This document shows positions 53,865-64,000 of a DNA stretch of 64,000 nt, piece after piece; positions within the stretch are counted from its first letter, which is position 1, and every line of letters starts with the position of its first letter. The translations under genes were made by a program, and so were the position numbers. The notes beneath the pieces were generated by a model that saw only the letters and a list, made by a program, of their open reading frames with translations, ran no database searches and was not told where the DNA came from. Source of the DNA: Gracilariopsis chorda (taxonomy: Eukaryota; Rhodophyta; Florideophyceae; Gracilariales; Gracilariaceae); NCBI GenBank assembly GCA_003194525.1, contig NBIV01000073.1, positions 124,001-188,000 on the forward strand, given 5' to 3'.

Positions 53865-56081
53865 GTGGATTGCTACGCAACCGTGCGGTTTTGTAGCGAA
53901 TGCGCGAAGAATCGCGTCAAGCTCCTCAAAAATGCGAAGAAGATGAAACTATTCCCCGCAAGGGCGCCGCTCGAGTTTATCGCGATCGATATTCTCGGAC
54001 CACTACTCACCACAAAACGTGGAAACAAGTTTCTACTTGTCATTACCGACCGCTTTTCTAAGCTGGTACGGACTGTCCCTCTTCGGAGGATAACCGCTCT
54101 CAAGGTGGCCCAGGCTCTGGTGACGCAGTGGATTTTCGTCTACGGTCCCCCTGTGGAGGTGCTCTCCGATAACGGGAAACAGTTCGTGAGAAAGTTCGTC
54201 CAGGATGTTTGTCGCATCCTGGATGTCAAGAACTTGTTCACGACTACCTACCACCCCCAGTGTAATGGGCACGTTGAACGGTTTAACCGGACGTTACTCG
54301 CGGCGCTACGTTCCTACGTCGCAGACCACCCAAAGAACTCGGACATGTACGCTGATGCGTACACCTACGCGTACAACACGCAGGTACACCGGAATACCGG
54401 AGTTTCGCCATTCGAGTTGGTTCTATCTAGAACACCCCCGCCTGTGGCGCTGGAACCCCAAGCTACCTTGGAAAATTTCCCATCAGTGGGTATATACCGG
54501 CAGCAATGGAAGCAATGGCTTTCCAAGCTGGTCCCCGCTGCGCGGAAGTCTATGGCACGGGCCCAAGCCGCTTACAAGTGGGATTTTGATGCTCGCTTGC
54601 GATGGAAACCGTCCCCGATTCGGGCGAATAACTACGTCTTCATCAGGAAGGAGTACTGCAACCCGGAACGGGAGAAGCGCCATAAAATCTCGCCTGTGGC
54701 GGATGGACTATTCAAGGTCATCTCTGTGAACACCGACACTGGCGTGGTAGAGATGGGCGACACGCACGAACAGATTTCCCGTGATCGTGTTGTCCTTGCC
54801 CCTCCTCCCTCGTCAGAGGTAGTCCTGGATCCAGGCAACCCCGTTTCTACGGACTCTGCATCACCGGAATCATCCGGGAGTACTAGGCCTACGGTACTAC
54901 CACACCCCAGCCGGGGACTCTCAGACCTACCGATCCTGTCGGACTCACCGGCTCAGCCGGGTAATTCGGGCCTCTCAGCGCCCGCCTCTACCACGACCGC
55001 CCCTCTGGCGCGAATTTACACGCACCAGGCGGGGAATGTTCTCCCTTATCCCGCCGCTCCGTCTAAGGAGGGGGAGGAGAACACTCGTTTTCGAGGAACG
55101 ATATCGCCGTCGCAACGGGAAAAACGTAACATACGGAACACTTACCGTGGAGCACGGGGTATGTCACACGACACTAATCCCCCGTTCTCGGGCAGTGCTG
55201 TGCAACTACCGCACACCCCTGTCAGGGAAGGATCCCCGATACGGGAGTATGGTGACGATCGCCCCCAATCCCCTGAGCAGAGCGATGCATCGAAGCCGCC
55301 ATTGGCGGAAGCCCCCGCAGAAGCGGTCCAATTAGGTCCAGCAGACCCGCCCCCCACGGAGAAGAGGCGCCCAGATACGCCAGCGCCGCTGGGAAATACC
55401 CACACCCCTCTTGGGGAAAAAGGCAGCCAAGCTGCATTCGAAGCTTCAGGCCCTGGTGCGCAAGCGCCGGAAACGCGTCCTGTCGTCGACGGAATCGAAG
55501 CCCCCGCTCCGGGGAATAATTTGCGCCAACTTCCGCAACGCTGCGGCGAAGAACCGAGGAACTCGGGAAAAACACGTGCCATCGCACGCTCGAAACCGGT
55601 CGTACCGGACGCTGGCCCTCGTCATGGAGACGGGGCACCCCGCTTAGCGGCAAGGCCCCTTAAAAGGGTGTCATCGGCAACTGCCTGGCACCCCCCAAAG
55701 GGGAATTTTAACCACAATGCCGGTGTACCGGAGTTAGCCTTAGGCAACCCCCCAGTAGCCGGGGACACCACCTCACAGCCGGAACGTATGGCGGAGAACG
55801 CTCGTGACCCCCCAGGGGAGGCGGAACGCTTACCAATCACCGTGTTGCACGGGACCCCGCAGGGGATGTCGCAAACACCGTCCCCGCATACGCGGCAAAG
55901 ACCCCGCAAGCTGGCGGTTCGTGAAGAACACCGCACTTGCGGAGTTCAAGTCCCCCGCCGGTTCGCGGTTCGCCCGGCCTACCGTGATGACGTGAACAAC
56001 GACGCCTTTCTGGGGAATGACTTGCCGGTGAAAACCGTGACGCACCACACCCTCTTGAGGGATATCTTCCCGCATGAGTAG
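53865..56081 (+). CDS. Integrase with long C-terminal extension (element C)
   Basis: 738 codons, same frame as RT. The zinc domain straddles the TGA at 53805 (HLSHYAPIGGH before, LYLTLRRDFYWP and CSECAKN after). Core: EFIAIDILGPL (Asp), VEVLSDNGKQFV (Asp), TTYHPQCNGHVERFNRTLL (Glu), all intact. The GPF-like region is VADGLFKVISVN. About 400 residues of Pro/Ser/Gly-rich extension follow, where short palindromes are densest. A TAG at 56079-56081 stops it, and the chromodomain lies in frame beyond. Confidence 0.92.
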   Translation: MDCYATVRFCSECAKNRVKLLKNAKKMKLFPARAPLEFIAIDILGPLLTTKRGNKFLLVITDRFSKLVRTVPLRRITALKVAQALVTQWIFVYGPPVEVLSDNGKQFVRKFVQDVCRILDVKNLFTTTYHPQCNGHVERFNRTLLAALRSYVADHPKNSDMYADAYTYAYNTQVHRNTGVSPFELVLSRTPPPVALEPQATLENFPSVGIYRQQWKQWLSKLVPAARKSMARAQAAYKWDFDARLRWKPSPIRANNYVFIRKEYCNPEREKRHKISPVADGLFKVISVNTDTGVVEMGDTHEQISRDRVVLAPPPSSEVVLDPGNPVSTDSASPESSGSTRPTVLPHPSRGLSDLPILSDSPAQPGNSGLSAPASTTTAPLARIYTHQAGNVLPYPAAPSKEGEENTRFRGTISPSQREKRNIRNTYRGARGMSHDTNPPFSGSAVQLPHTPVREGSPIREYGDDRPQSPEQSDASKPPLAEAPAEAVQLGPADPPPTEKRRPDTPAPLGNTHTPLGEKGSQAAFEASGPGAQAPETRPVVDGIEAPAPGNNLRQLPQRCGEEPRNSGKTRAIARSKPVVPDAGPRHGDGAPRLAARPLKRVSSATAWHPPKGNFNHNAGVPELALGNPPVAGDTTSQPERMAENARDPPGEAERLPITVLHGTPQGMSQTPSPHTRQRPRKLAVREEHRTCGVQVPRRFAVRPAYRDDVNNDAFLGNDLPVKTVTHHTLLRDIFPHE

Positions 56082-56417
56082 CGACCACTAGGACAGCGCA
56101 CGGCAACGCCGGAGACATCGCCGACAACTCTGATTGGGGGCAACATACCGCACAGCGGGCAACCCTCGCAAGGGAGTACAACCACCACCCGGCACGGCCG
56201 GCAGGTCTACGAACGAGAGTTCGTAGTAGACCGACTTGTCGGACACACGTGGGACCAGGATGGTATTCTACAATACCGCGTCCGCTGGTACGGGTATGAC
56301 CCCAGTGGGGATACGTGGGAGCGAATCGAACACCTCCCACGGTCGCAGGTCGTGCGATACCACCGTCAAACGGGAACTGCAGCCCCAGCCACGCTGGTTA
56401 ATGCCCTAGTCGGGTAA
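56082..56417 (+). pseudogene. Chromodomain in frame beyond the integrase stop (element C)
   Basis: After TAG 56079-56081 the same frame is open for 111 codons to TAA at 56415-56417. Near 56208-56390 it reads REFVVDRLVGHTWDQDGIL then YRVRWYGYDPSGDTWERIEH and LPRSQVVRYH, a chromodomain. It would target integration to chromatin. A readthrough product or a nonsense mutation (CAG to TAG) explains the layout equally well. Confidence 0.85.
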
Positions 56418-56660
56418 CGTTGCCGCGCGAGCGGAGGGCGATAGGAAAGGATAATAAGGCAAGGTCCGTCAAAGACAGGGAACTCAAACGAGAATCACCG
56501 TTCTAAACGTGAACGTTTATTCAAGGGAGCAGCTAGCTCCCCACAAAACTATACTATAATAGCCGGCTATGCCAAGAAAGAAGAACCGGAGACGGCGCAC
56601 GCGCTTTTATCACCCATTTTTGTCTGGGAACCCTCCGCGTCCGCGGTCGTTTTCCCGTTT

Positions 56661-56673
56661 TAGGGGGGGTATA
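56661..56673 (+). other. Polypurine tract of element C
   Basis: TAGGGGGGGTATA directly before the 3' LTR at 56674. Confidence 0.75.
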
Positions 56674-57500
56674 TGTAGTGCAACGCCCTCAGGGAGGGAT
56701 TCTTGGTACTTGAACGCTTTCCCGATATTATCGGTTGTGTAGTGTATATATGAACTACGCCCCATTATGGTGGATATGGACACGTGGGACACGGTTTTGG
56801 GTCAATTGACGGTTGGCTACAGTAGTGGATGTTGCCACGAAATGTGGAGTATTTTAGTTGATTATATTTATTATTTTCACACCCATTTCTTGGAAGCTAG
56901 TACTTAGTGCGACGGCGCACTGCCGTCGCACCAGTAAACCTTCCCCAACAAGGGACCCCAACCTGGGGAATTGGCTCTAGTTGTTACCGCTTGCGCGCGT
57001 GCTCTACTCCTCCTTGGAGGGAAACGCCGTAAACCATGGGACATCTAACCCCCTTGCACATCTAAAGAGGCCCATCCTTGGGAGTATAATTGTTCCAATC
57101 GCATTGGTGTTTCGACCTGTATAGGGATAATGTTACCGGCATCGCCGTTCGTCCCCGTTGCTCTCGCGACTCACTTCGCCCTCTCTTCCTCCTCTTCGCC
57201 CATCATTTTTCCCCTTTTTAGGGTAGCACCTCCCGCTATCCGCGGCCCTTCCTGTGTGCCCCCGCTCACACTTCCCCACTTACGTGGAAACATACCTCTA
57301 CTGAGGATCACACCCCGCTCACGCGGATACCGATTCTTCGCCTTCACCTCCCTGCGCAAGTCGCGACAGGTGTCCCTGGTCTTACAAACCGGCTTCGCCG
57401 TGACACCTCTGGGAGGGCTCTACCCAACTGGGTTCACCATGTGAGAGGAAGATCCCGAACGTCTTTTCGGTGTTTTTCCCCTTCGGGGCATTGTACCACA
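56674..57500 (+). repeat. 3' LTR of element C
   Basis: 827 bp, ends GGGGCATTGTACCACA, followed by the GTGCA duplication. It contains a perfect 10-bp stem GTGCGACGGC / GCCGTCGCAC at 56907-56931 that is imperfect in the 5' LTR. Confidence 0.95.
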
Positions 57501-58294
57501 GTGCACTCCAATCAAAAAGCGAATATTGAAATATGTGATCGAAGATCGATCTTGTTTCAACCCATCATCGGCAGCACCAGCAGCATATTTGAAGCGTGAA
57601 CAAGTTATCGAAGCGCGGAGAAAAAGCGACAGAAACCGAAATGATGTTGAGAGAGAAGAAAAGAGCTGCAGAATTGCGTGATGAAAAACGCAAGCAGAAA
57701 GTCATGGAGCGCAAGAATCGTCAACGCAACATACCTGCGAAACAAAGTATAAAAACAGAGAGTGAGTCCATTACCACTGAGAAGACTGCAAATAGTCTTG
57801 GTTCTATTACGGTTCCTAAACGAACGACGCAAGTTGAGAAAGATATGTCCTCAGATCTGCTGTCCATGCATGCAAAAGAAAATGCTAGTCACCGGGCATG
57901 TACGCACGAGAAAAAAAAGAAGAAAGAGCTGAGTAGCGCAATAGCATGGCTTGACAAATGGACGACCTTTTGGGATCGTGTTGAAAAAGTACAAGAACGT
58001 GCGACGGTAATCGTAGCTGAACTCAAAAAGAAGGAAGAAGATGCGCATGAAGCTGCTAAAGCGTTGTTGGATATGTATGGGTTAGGTTCAAGGCTCGTGG
58101 AGTCGCATGAAATTTTATTTGAAGACTCTGTTGGCAATCAGAGTTGCTTTGACAACGAAGGGTCCAAACCATTTTGGCTTGTGCAAAAAGAAGCGGGGGT
58201 TCTAAATAACCCTGTAACGGTGTTAGAAGACGACGTAGAGAGGAGAAAAAACAAAGAGGTGTGGTTTTGTCTGGGATTGTGTAACACGGCTTGA
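57501..58294 (+). pseudogene. Second pogo-like transposase, C-terminal part
   Basis: Across the GTGCA duplication the transposase frame continues (TPIKKRILKYVIEDRSCF, AAYLKREQVIEARRKSDRNR) to a TGA near 57682. A shift near 57645 leads into the 232-codon frame 57596-58294, which keeps the Lys/Glu/Arg-rich coiled character (KKRAAELRDEKRKQKVMERK, LKKKEEDAHEAAKALLDMYG). Such charged tails are also found in the pogo enzyme at 27842. So this ORF is probably the end of the split transposase and not a separate gene. Confidence 0.65.
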
Positions 58295-59499
58295 AGTTAG
58301 ATGGGTTGCTGGTTAGCGTGTTATGTACAGTTTTCGTAACACTTTGATTAAAATGGGTGGATGTGAGTCGCTAGGGCGCAATGAAACCAGAAAGATGTTC
58401 CAAATTACCCTTTTTGGGAAATGGCATATATATAATTTGCTGAAATCACGGAATGCCTGCTTCAACCATGCAGTCACTTATAGCATGCTGGAAGTATATA
58501 GTTCTAGGTCTGATATATTGAAATTACGCAATTTTCATGTAGCTAGGTACAGGCTCTAATGTGACTGTTACAAGCTCTTTCATACGAAAGTGTTGTGAAG
58601 CGCAGAAAATTCTAATGCCGAATAGAGAACCAAAGTTGGGTTTGTCTAAATTTCAATAACAAATGAACGCTTCTTGATAGCCTTTATAGAAGCAATGACT
58701 TGTGATAATGGGAAGAATAAATATAGTACTCATATTTGAACGCTTTTTAAACACTCGTAGCAAATTTTATTAATCTAACTACTTGAAATAATGTTTTGTA
58801 GGTATTATTTCACTGCAAAGTCAAAAAGTATTTCTTGCTTTCTTTTTGAGCTTTTATCGACACGTGTTTTTATAGATAACGTAAAAATCTCTATTTTAAA
58901 ACTAATGACCGTTGAATGCCTTGACAGCCTTTGTGTTTCCGATTAGTATGGTGTAAAAAGTTCTATGAGAAGTTTAAAAGTTTTGTTTTATAGAGAAGTT
59001 GAAATCTGACCTCATATGAAGACAATGCCAAATACACACTAGATGATGAACGGAAGATGTACTTTACAGGGTAACACGCTTACACGTACTCGAAGCCGTG
59101 TAGGGCAAAATATCGGTGCACTACAAACGTTGTGTACTAATCGCAGGGTGCACTACAGGTGAAGTACCTTTGGTAGACTACTTCACTTTGTTCGAACTTC
59201 AAATGTGGGTTTGTGTTATAGAAACATTGAAAACGTTCGAAACTTTTTTTCCAACGTTTCAAACGATATAAAAATGTTTAAAACGTTTCTTACTCGTTTT
59301 CAAAACATTTAATACACAAAATCGATTTGAATTTGAAAATCAAAACGATCAAAGCAAAAGCACCTCTGTTTGTGGCACAGTAGTTCGCAGTGTCTTTGTT
59401 ATAGTCTCAATAAGACGTTGTAAGGAAAGGTTTCCTATCCCAATATTGGCTACTACGACACACTGTTGATCATATCGTGGAACGTCCCAAAGGTAATCG
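58295..59499. other. AT-rich interval without a supported gene
   Basis: About 1.2 kb. A 78-codon frame at 58323-58559 has no recognisable motif. From 59210 to 59330 there is a cluster of AACGTT-type palindromes. Ends of the pogo-like and hAT-like elements probably lie here but were not identified. Confidence 0.55.
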
Positions 59500-61270
59500 A
59501 TGGGTGTTTTTGACAAAGTCTCTGCCCCAAATGGAATGAAAACAGCACGAGCAAAATGTAAGCACTGTCACAAGAGCGTTTCGGCATCTTCCATTAACAT
59601 GGACACTCACATAAGAAATTGCACGGATATCAAAAGATCCATTGGTGCACTTATAGATCACGACGACGTTACCCTGCCCAATTCTTTAACCACTGCAAAT
59701 CGTGGTCGAAGGTATCACTCTTCAAATTTATCATTACAATTTATGGTACAAAATGTGCTCTCTTCAACAAGAAAGGCACAAGTAGATCTGCTTTTTGCAA
59801 AAGCTCTTCATTAAACTGGCACACCGTTTCAAACATTTGAGCATCAATCTTGGTTTAATTTTTTTTCAGTCACTAGCTCCACATTGGAAACTTCCTTCTC
59901 CCGTAATAATAAGTGGAGAACTGCTAGAAAAATTATACAAAGAAACAATGGATCTATGTATTGCTCGCTTTCGAAACTCTGGTGGGGGTGTTCTTGGGAT
60001 TAGTGGCGCTTTAAACAGGCTTTCTAAATCAACCAGCAATGTTATACTTCATTTACAGCAGCCAATATTAATCGAATACATGAAAAGTGATTTGAAACGT
60101 GAATCTGCAATCGTTCTCACAGAAAGGGTAAAGAATTGTGTTTTAAGAATGGACAAATTGGTAGGCTCACCGCCTTGCTTTTCATTCATATCTGACTCTT
60201 GCAATGCCATGAGGTTATTGAGAAAAAAAACTGTAGTGGAGCACAAGATCGTCCAGTGGGCATACGGGTGTGCTACGCATTATTTGCACAACTTTAGTAT
60301 GGACATTGGAAAGTTGGGGTTCATTTCCAAAACTGTCAAAGAAGCTTTGTATGTGTCGAAGACTGTTAAAAGTGTGGGGCTTGTAAGAAAGTTTTTCGAC
60401 TCCATGTGCTTGGAAAAACTACATCGTACTTATTCCATGCTCCTATTCTCTCCAAATAGGTGAACATCTATCAATATCATGTTGGCTCGTCTACTTAAGG
60501 TACAGTCGGTGTTGACCTACATTCCTTTCGTTCTTGTGGATGAACGAACAGCACGTGGCATTGATCCTGAGTTTGAACTGCCTCCTGCTCTGATATCCTT
60601 GATATCCAGCCCAGCCTTCTGGACTCGTGTAAAGGAAGTGCACGATGTTCCCCATCTAATTGCGACGTTTATTGGTCTCTTAGAAAGCGATTCCGCAACT
60701 ATGGCTGATGGGTATGCGTCCTTCGTGGCTACGTTATTGACAATACGTGCATCTTCTTTTCTCAACGCTGCGCAAAAACAGATGCTTGAATCTTCACTCT
60801 ATCGCCGTTGGAATCGCGTGTACAACCCTGGTCACTCGTTAGCATTTCATTGTGATCCATACTAAAATGATTTTCGAACCCATATATCCCTCCACTTTGG
60901 CACATCATCGTTAGAGCTCAACAAAAGAGCAGTTACTGAGCAATGTCATTCTGCTTTAGAAACATTTTCGAGGGATGAATGTGATTTCCAGTACCTCCTT
61001 GGCGAATATCTTGAGCTTAGCGTGAATCCCTGTGCGCTTCTGACTCGTTTGAAAAAGATCCAACCACGCTACATTTGGGGCCAAATTCGGGAGAAGCTTC
61101 CGCAATTAGCTGTGGCTTTGGAGAAAGTCTATCGTGCCCCGGCGTCAACTGCTGCTGTAGAACGCAACCACGAAATTGGGAAGCGAGTGCTCTCAGCACA
61201 ACGGTGTCGAATGGCGGACCTCTCGTTGGAACGCCAAGTTCACCCAGACTTCTCTTCAGCATATCTTTAA
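59500..61270 (+). pseudogene. hAT-like transposase
   Basis: The N-terminal BED-type zinc finger is in frame 59500-59814 (KCKHCHKSVSASSINMDTHI then RNC). A frame change near 59800 leads into a frame kept to the end (59795-61270) with stops at 60461 and 60863. The middle has SDSCNAMRLLRK and YGCATHYLHNFSMDIGKL, the Cys-x2-His segment of hAT enzymes. The C-terminal dimerisation region reads LAVALEKVYRAPASTAAVER then NHEIGKRVLSAQR. The first catalytic Asp could not be placed with confidence. Three lesions make it inactive. Confidence 0.82.
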
Positions 61271-61676
61271 CGTGACCATTCAGTGCCGATATGCAACGGT
61301 GCGCCCTGTTTACAAGGCCAGTTGCGCCCAGCAGGCGGAGTCTTGGACACGTCCGTGTTTCTGATTGGCTTCGACGCCACTGGCAAGACAGTATTCACAC
61401 GTTCAAAGTCCTCTCACTGAGTGGCATTGGCTTGTCCTGTCGTTCTGTCTCCAGCGGGGTTGGGGGCCGTCGTCACAGGATTGCGTGAGAATCATTCGAC
61501 GTCATCGTCTCTACGGATCACCACCGTCTTCGGGTCAAGGTCAATTATCTCGAACCCAACAGATATCACTAAGAATAACTTTTATATCCCTCAGAACTCT
61601 CTTCTTCCCTCAAATTTCGTCTCATCTGGCGGCTCAACAAGAACGAATACGTGACCACTAACCCGGAGGTGCCTAA
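61271..61676. other. Interval without a supported gene
   Basis: About 400 bases between the hAT-like gene and element G. It may hold the end of the hAT element and the 3' LTR or leader of G; no paired repeat was found. Confidence 0.5.
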
Positions 61677-62530
61677 TTATTCAAGGCAGGACTCCATCAG
61701 AATTTCGCCTGTAGCTGGGCCTTTTTTAATTCCCTTGCGGCATGCTCTAATCGTCTCCTTAGTTCTGCTTTTTACTTGAGGTTGTGCATTGCCGGTGTTG
61801 GGACCTCTGAATTGCTGTCTTCTTCCAGCATCAGTTGTGGGGTTGGCGGGCACCCAGATGGAACCACCTTGAATGGGGCCATCTTTGTGGTCGAGTGGAA
61901 TTGGGTGTTGTAGGCAGAGCACAGTGTATCTTCGTAGATATCCCAATCCTCGGTGTGGTCTGTGGCTTAGTTCCATAGAACGGCGAGAAGTGTGCGATCG
62001 AAACGCTCAAATGGCCCGGTCCTTTGCGTGTGGTCGTTCTTGATAAACACACTTCTCACGCCCCGAACGTGGAACATATCATGGAATGACTTTTCATCGA
62101 ATTGCTTTTCACTATGTTGTAGCAGATTAGAGGGAAGTTAGTATACATAGACCCATTCCTTGATGCTTGTTTGCGCGATAAACGTGGTCGGGCTTCAAAA
62201 CGGGGTACGTAGTTACCAATAATTACATTTTTTTCATTGCTTTGTGCGAGTCAGCATGCCAACAATTTCCATTCTGACGTACACCAAAGGCGATTTCGCT
62301 AGAAATAGTTTCGGTGACCCAAACCTTTTCCACAACCTTTTGCGATTCTGTGCTCATGACGTGCAAAACCTTGTCGTAGCAAGGCACTCCATCGCCTTGG
62401 TTGACCAAAAAACCTCTCTTTTGAGCGTAAGGTATGCTTAGGTACACCTGTCTGTGAAGATAGTGGGAAGGAATGGATGAGATGCAAAACGCGACTCTTC
62501 AGAAAGTGTGAAGTCACGATTTGATTCATT
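61677..62530 (-). pseudogene. Integrase remnant (element G)
   Basis: The zinc-binding start is at 62430-62529 (SRVLHLIHSFPL, KHTLRSKERFF). The core is hard to follow in the middle and reappears near 61900-62050 (GPFERFDRTLLAVLWN, with the catalytic Glu, then DWDIYEDTLCSAYNTQFHST). Frames shift several times. Compared with C the central core is shortened. Confidence 0.65.
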
Positions 62531-62616
62531 GCTTCTACAGTGCCAATCGATACTCTTTGTTCATCACAACAAAAGAGTAACCCTTTCTTTCAGTTAAAAT
62601 GGAAGCCTATGGCTGT

Positions 62617-64000
62617 TTAGAAGGCACGTTCGTGTTGCTCACCAAGCAAATCTTTCAACGAAATACGATCAAGCTGGTCGGATGGGTCCGTCTCGGTGGA
62701 CTGCGCTATCAATAGGTGCAAAGTGGGGTTGTTCTTGTCATCGAATATATGTTTAGATTTGGAGCTGTGGTCTACAGGCGGCGTTCCATCGGTTTGGAGA
62801 TAGAAGATTTCATCGTCAATATCTAGCTGGCTTTCTCTCAATGTATTGAAACTCAAGAGCGTGCCTGCATAGAGGTCTGAAAGGCCGCTCTTTTGTTTAA
62901 AATCGAAGTCTAACTCTGGAAGGGGTTAGCACGAATGCATGAAGCGCTTCGACAAGTCGGATATTTAATGAGGTCTGTGGAGGCAAGAATGATCAGTATT
63001 GAAGGTGTAATGTACCCCTTGAGGGTAAACACGGAGGTTCGTGAGAGCACATGCCACAGTAATTGAATACCTTTCCGAAACAGAGTAGTTGCGCTCCGCT
63101 GCCTGCAGTGAACTTGACCAGTAGCCAATAGGTTTCTGTTTGCCTTTAGGGTAAACTTTTACCAGGGTGCAACCCATTTTATGCTCACATGCGTCAGTAT
63201 CAACAACGAAAACGAGTCAGAGTTTGGGAGAGCCATTACGGTTGCTGATACTAGCGTTCCCTTAAGTCATCCGAACGCGGCCTTCTTGGCTTTTTGAAGT
63301 CATTGAACAGATGTGGTTGCTATAGCTTATAGCTTCAGAAATGCGTAGAAATGCGTTTATAAGCACGGTGATATGCCAGTAACGTGTTACAAACCGTCGG
63401 TAGACGTCACACAAGCCGAGTTAGGTATGCAATTGCGTTTGTGTCCTGAGAGGCACATCCTTGTAGATTGCCGCCATTGACACTTCGTTTACCTCCATTC
63501 TTTCTAGATTGATTGAGTGTCCAAGGAAACAGAAAGTATATGCAAACCCTTGTCATTTCTTGGAGGGTTTGAGTATTAGCTCAACGTCTCTGAAATGGTC
63601 TTCCGTGTTACTGAAACCGATGAAGTCTTCATGGTATAGGAAGCAGTTGCCTTACTTTTAAATTGACAAAGTAATGTTCAAAGCACGTTGATACAGAGGA
63701 GCCGGGGCATAGATGGGCCCAAAATGGATCCCCTGGAATATGTGAAGACCGGTGTAGCAATAATAACCATTCTTTCACGGTCGTTTCACTCAATGAGTAC
63801 TTGGCAGTATCTTCAATTGTTAAGCGTGGTGAAGAGGGTGGCATCAGCTAAGCTATCGATGCACTCATCCATTCGTGGTAATGGGTAACTCTCTCGCAGA
63901 GTTACTTCATTAAGTTTCTTCTATTCTACGAAAAAGCGTAGCAATCCATCCCTCTTTGGTTCCAGAACAACTGGAAAGGCTCAAGCTGACCCAGTGAGCA
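62617..64000 (-). pseudogene. Reverse transcriptase-RNase H remnant (element G)
   Basis: RNase H at 62910-63177 (KPIGYWSSSLQAAERNYSVS, FNTDHSCLHRPH). The RNase H-integrase linker is at 62617-62856, acidic. RT at about 63240-63990 in several frames (LRESYPLPRMDECIDSLADA, LGLCDVYRRFV); the YLDD box appears as FLYHEDF and is lost. The window ends within RT. Confidence 0.7.

Larger units (their letters stand above)
47846..57500 (+). mobile_element. Gypsy/chromovirus element C, complete with target duplication
   Basis: 9655 bp. Perfect 5-bp duplication GTGCA at 47841-47845 and 57501-57505, LTRs of 834 and 827 bp starting TGTAGTGCAACGCCC, primer site, gag, protease, RT-RNase H, integrase, chromodomain, purine tract. 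It is the best preserved element here, with frames of 709, 211, 675 and 738 codons. Base composition is visibly richer in GC than the neighbours, and short hairpins are extremely dense. It interrupts a pogo-like transposase. Confidence 0.95.
61677..64000 (-). mobile_element. Gypsy element G, pol remnant cut by right window edge
   Basis: Minus-strand gypsy pol in many broken frames, from RT at the right edge to integrase at the left. The motifs belong to the C/D/E/F family (PLPRMDECIDSLADA, NYSVSE). Neither LTR is visible: the 5' part lies outside the window and the 3' LTR is absent or unrecognised. Confidence 0.75.

Noticed and set aside
55142-55653. Minus-strand frames of 140 or more codons opposite C integrase
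   Set aside because: Shadows of the Pro/Gly-rich integrase extension, produced by its GC-rich codons.
57130-57444. 104-codon frame in the C 3' LTR
   Set aside because: It lies wholly inside an LTR; the frame comes from the GC-rich hairpin sequence.
59144-61308. CAGGGTGCAC and GTGCGCCCTG as terminal repeats of the hAT-like element
   Set aside because: Nine of ten bases pair, and the spacing around the transposase is plausible. But the 8-bp flanks ACTAATCG and TTTACAAG do not match, so the ends are not supported.
1-64000. CRISPR arrays, prokaryotic operons, tRNA or rRNA genes
   Set aside because: No regular spacer-repeat array, no ribosome-binding pattern and no cloverleaf or rRNA core was seen; the repeats present are LTRs and transposon ends.

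Overview
This window is eukaryotic and is built almost entirely of transposable elements. There are retrotransposon LTR pairs, Ty3/gypsy polyproteins with chromodomains, and four DNA transposase genes (two pogo-like, one PIF/Harbinger-like, one hAT-like). I found no bacterial operon structure, no tRNA or rRNA gene, and no gene I would assign to the host. The PIF-like transposase resembles those I associate with oomycetes, but that is memory and not enough to name the organism.

Layout. Elements C, D, E and F belong to one chromovirus-like superfamily; C, D and E share the primer site TGGTCTCCCG and F has a worn version. D (minus, 1 to about 6760) is old and cut by the left window edge. F (minus) lies in two pieces, 7090-9965 and 20350 to about 23740, because E (minus, 9966-20349, LTR to LTR) inserted between its protease and reverse transcriptase. 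E also holds a decayed opposite-strand gene of about 710 codons between its chromodomain and 3' LTR. A and B are a second gypsy family with 652-bp LTRs (TGTTAGAA...TTCTAACA type). A (plus, 24549-34157) is preceded by the 3' tail of a related element (about 23760-24548) and interrupted by a pogo-like transposon (27578-29818, TA target site, terminal inverted repeats). B (minus, 37298-44646) faces A as an inverted copy and splits a PIF/Harbinger transposase. Between A and B lies a remnant of a third retroelement, H. C (plus, 47846-57500, perfect GTGCA target duplication) splits a second pogo-like transposase. A hAT-like transposase (59500-61270) and another gypsy pol, G (minus, 61677-64000), complete the window.

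How it fits together. Insertion order can be read from the nesting: F before E; A before its pogo insert; the PIF transposase before B; the second pogo-like gene before C. C is the best preserved retroelement, yet it is broken at each domain junction. The A/B family carries two extra reading frames that ordinary gypsy elements lack: a zinc-finger ORF between primer site and gag, and an ORF between chromodomain and 3' LTR. The most unusual signals are the antisense gene in E, the A/B accessory ORFs, the very dense short hairpins in C, and a mosaic A/B identity pattern that suggests gene conversion between inverted copies. All similarity figures here are by-eye estimates.
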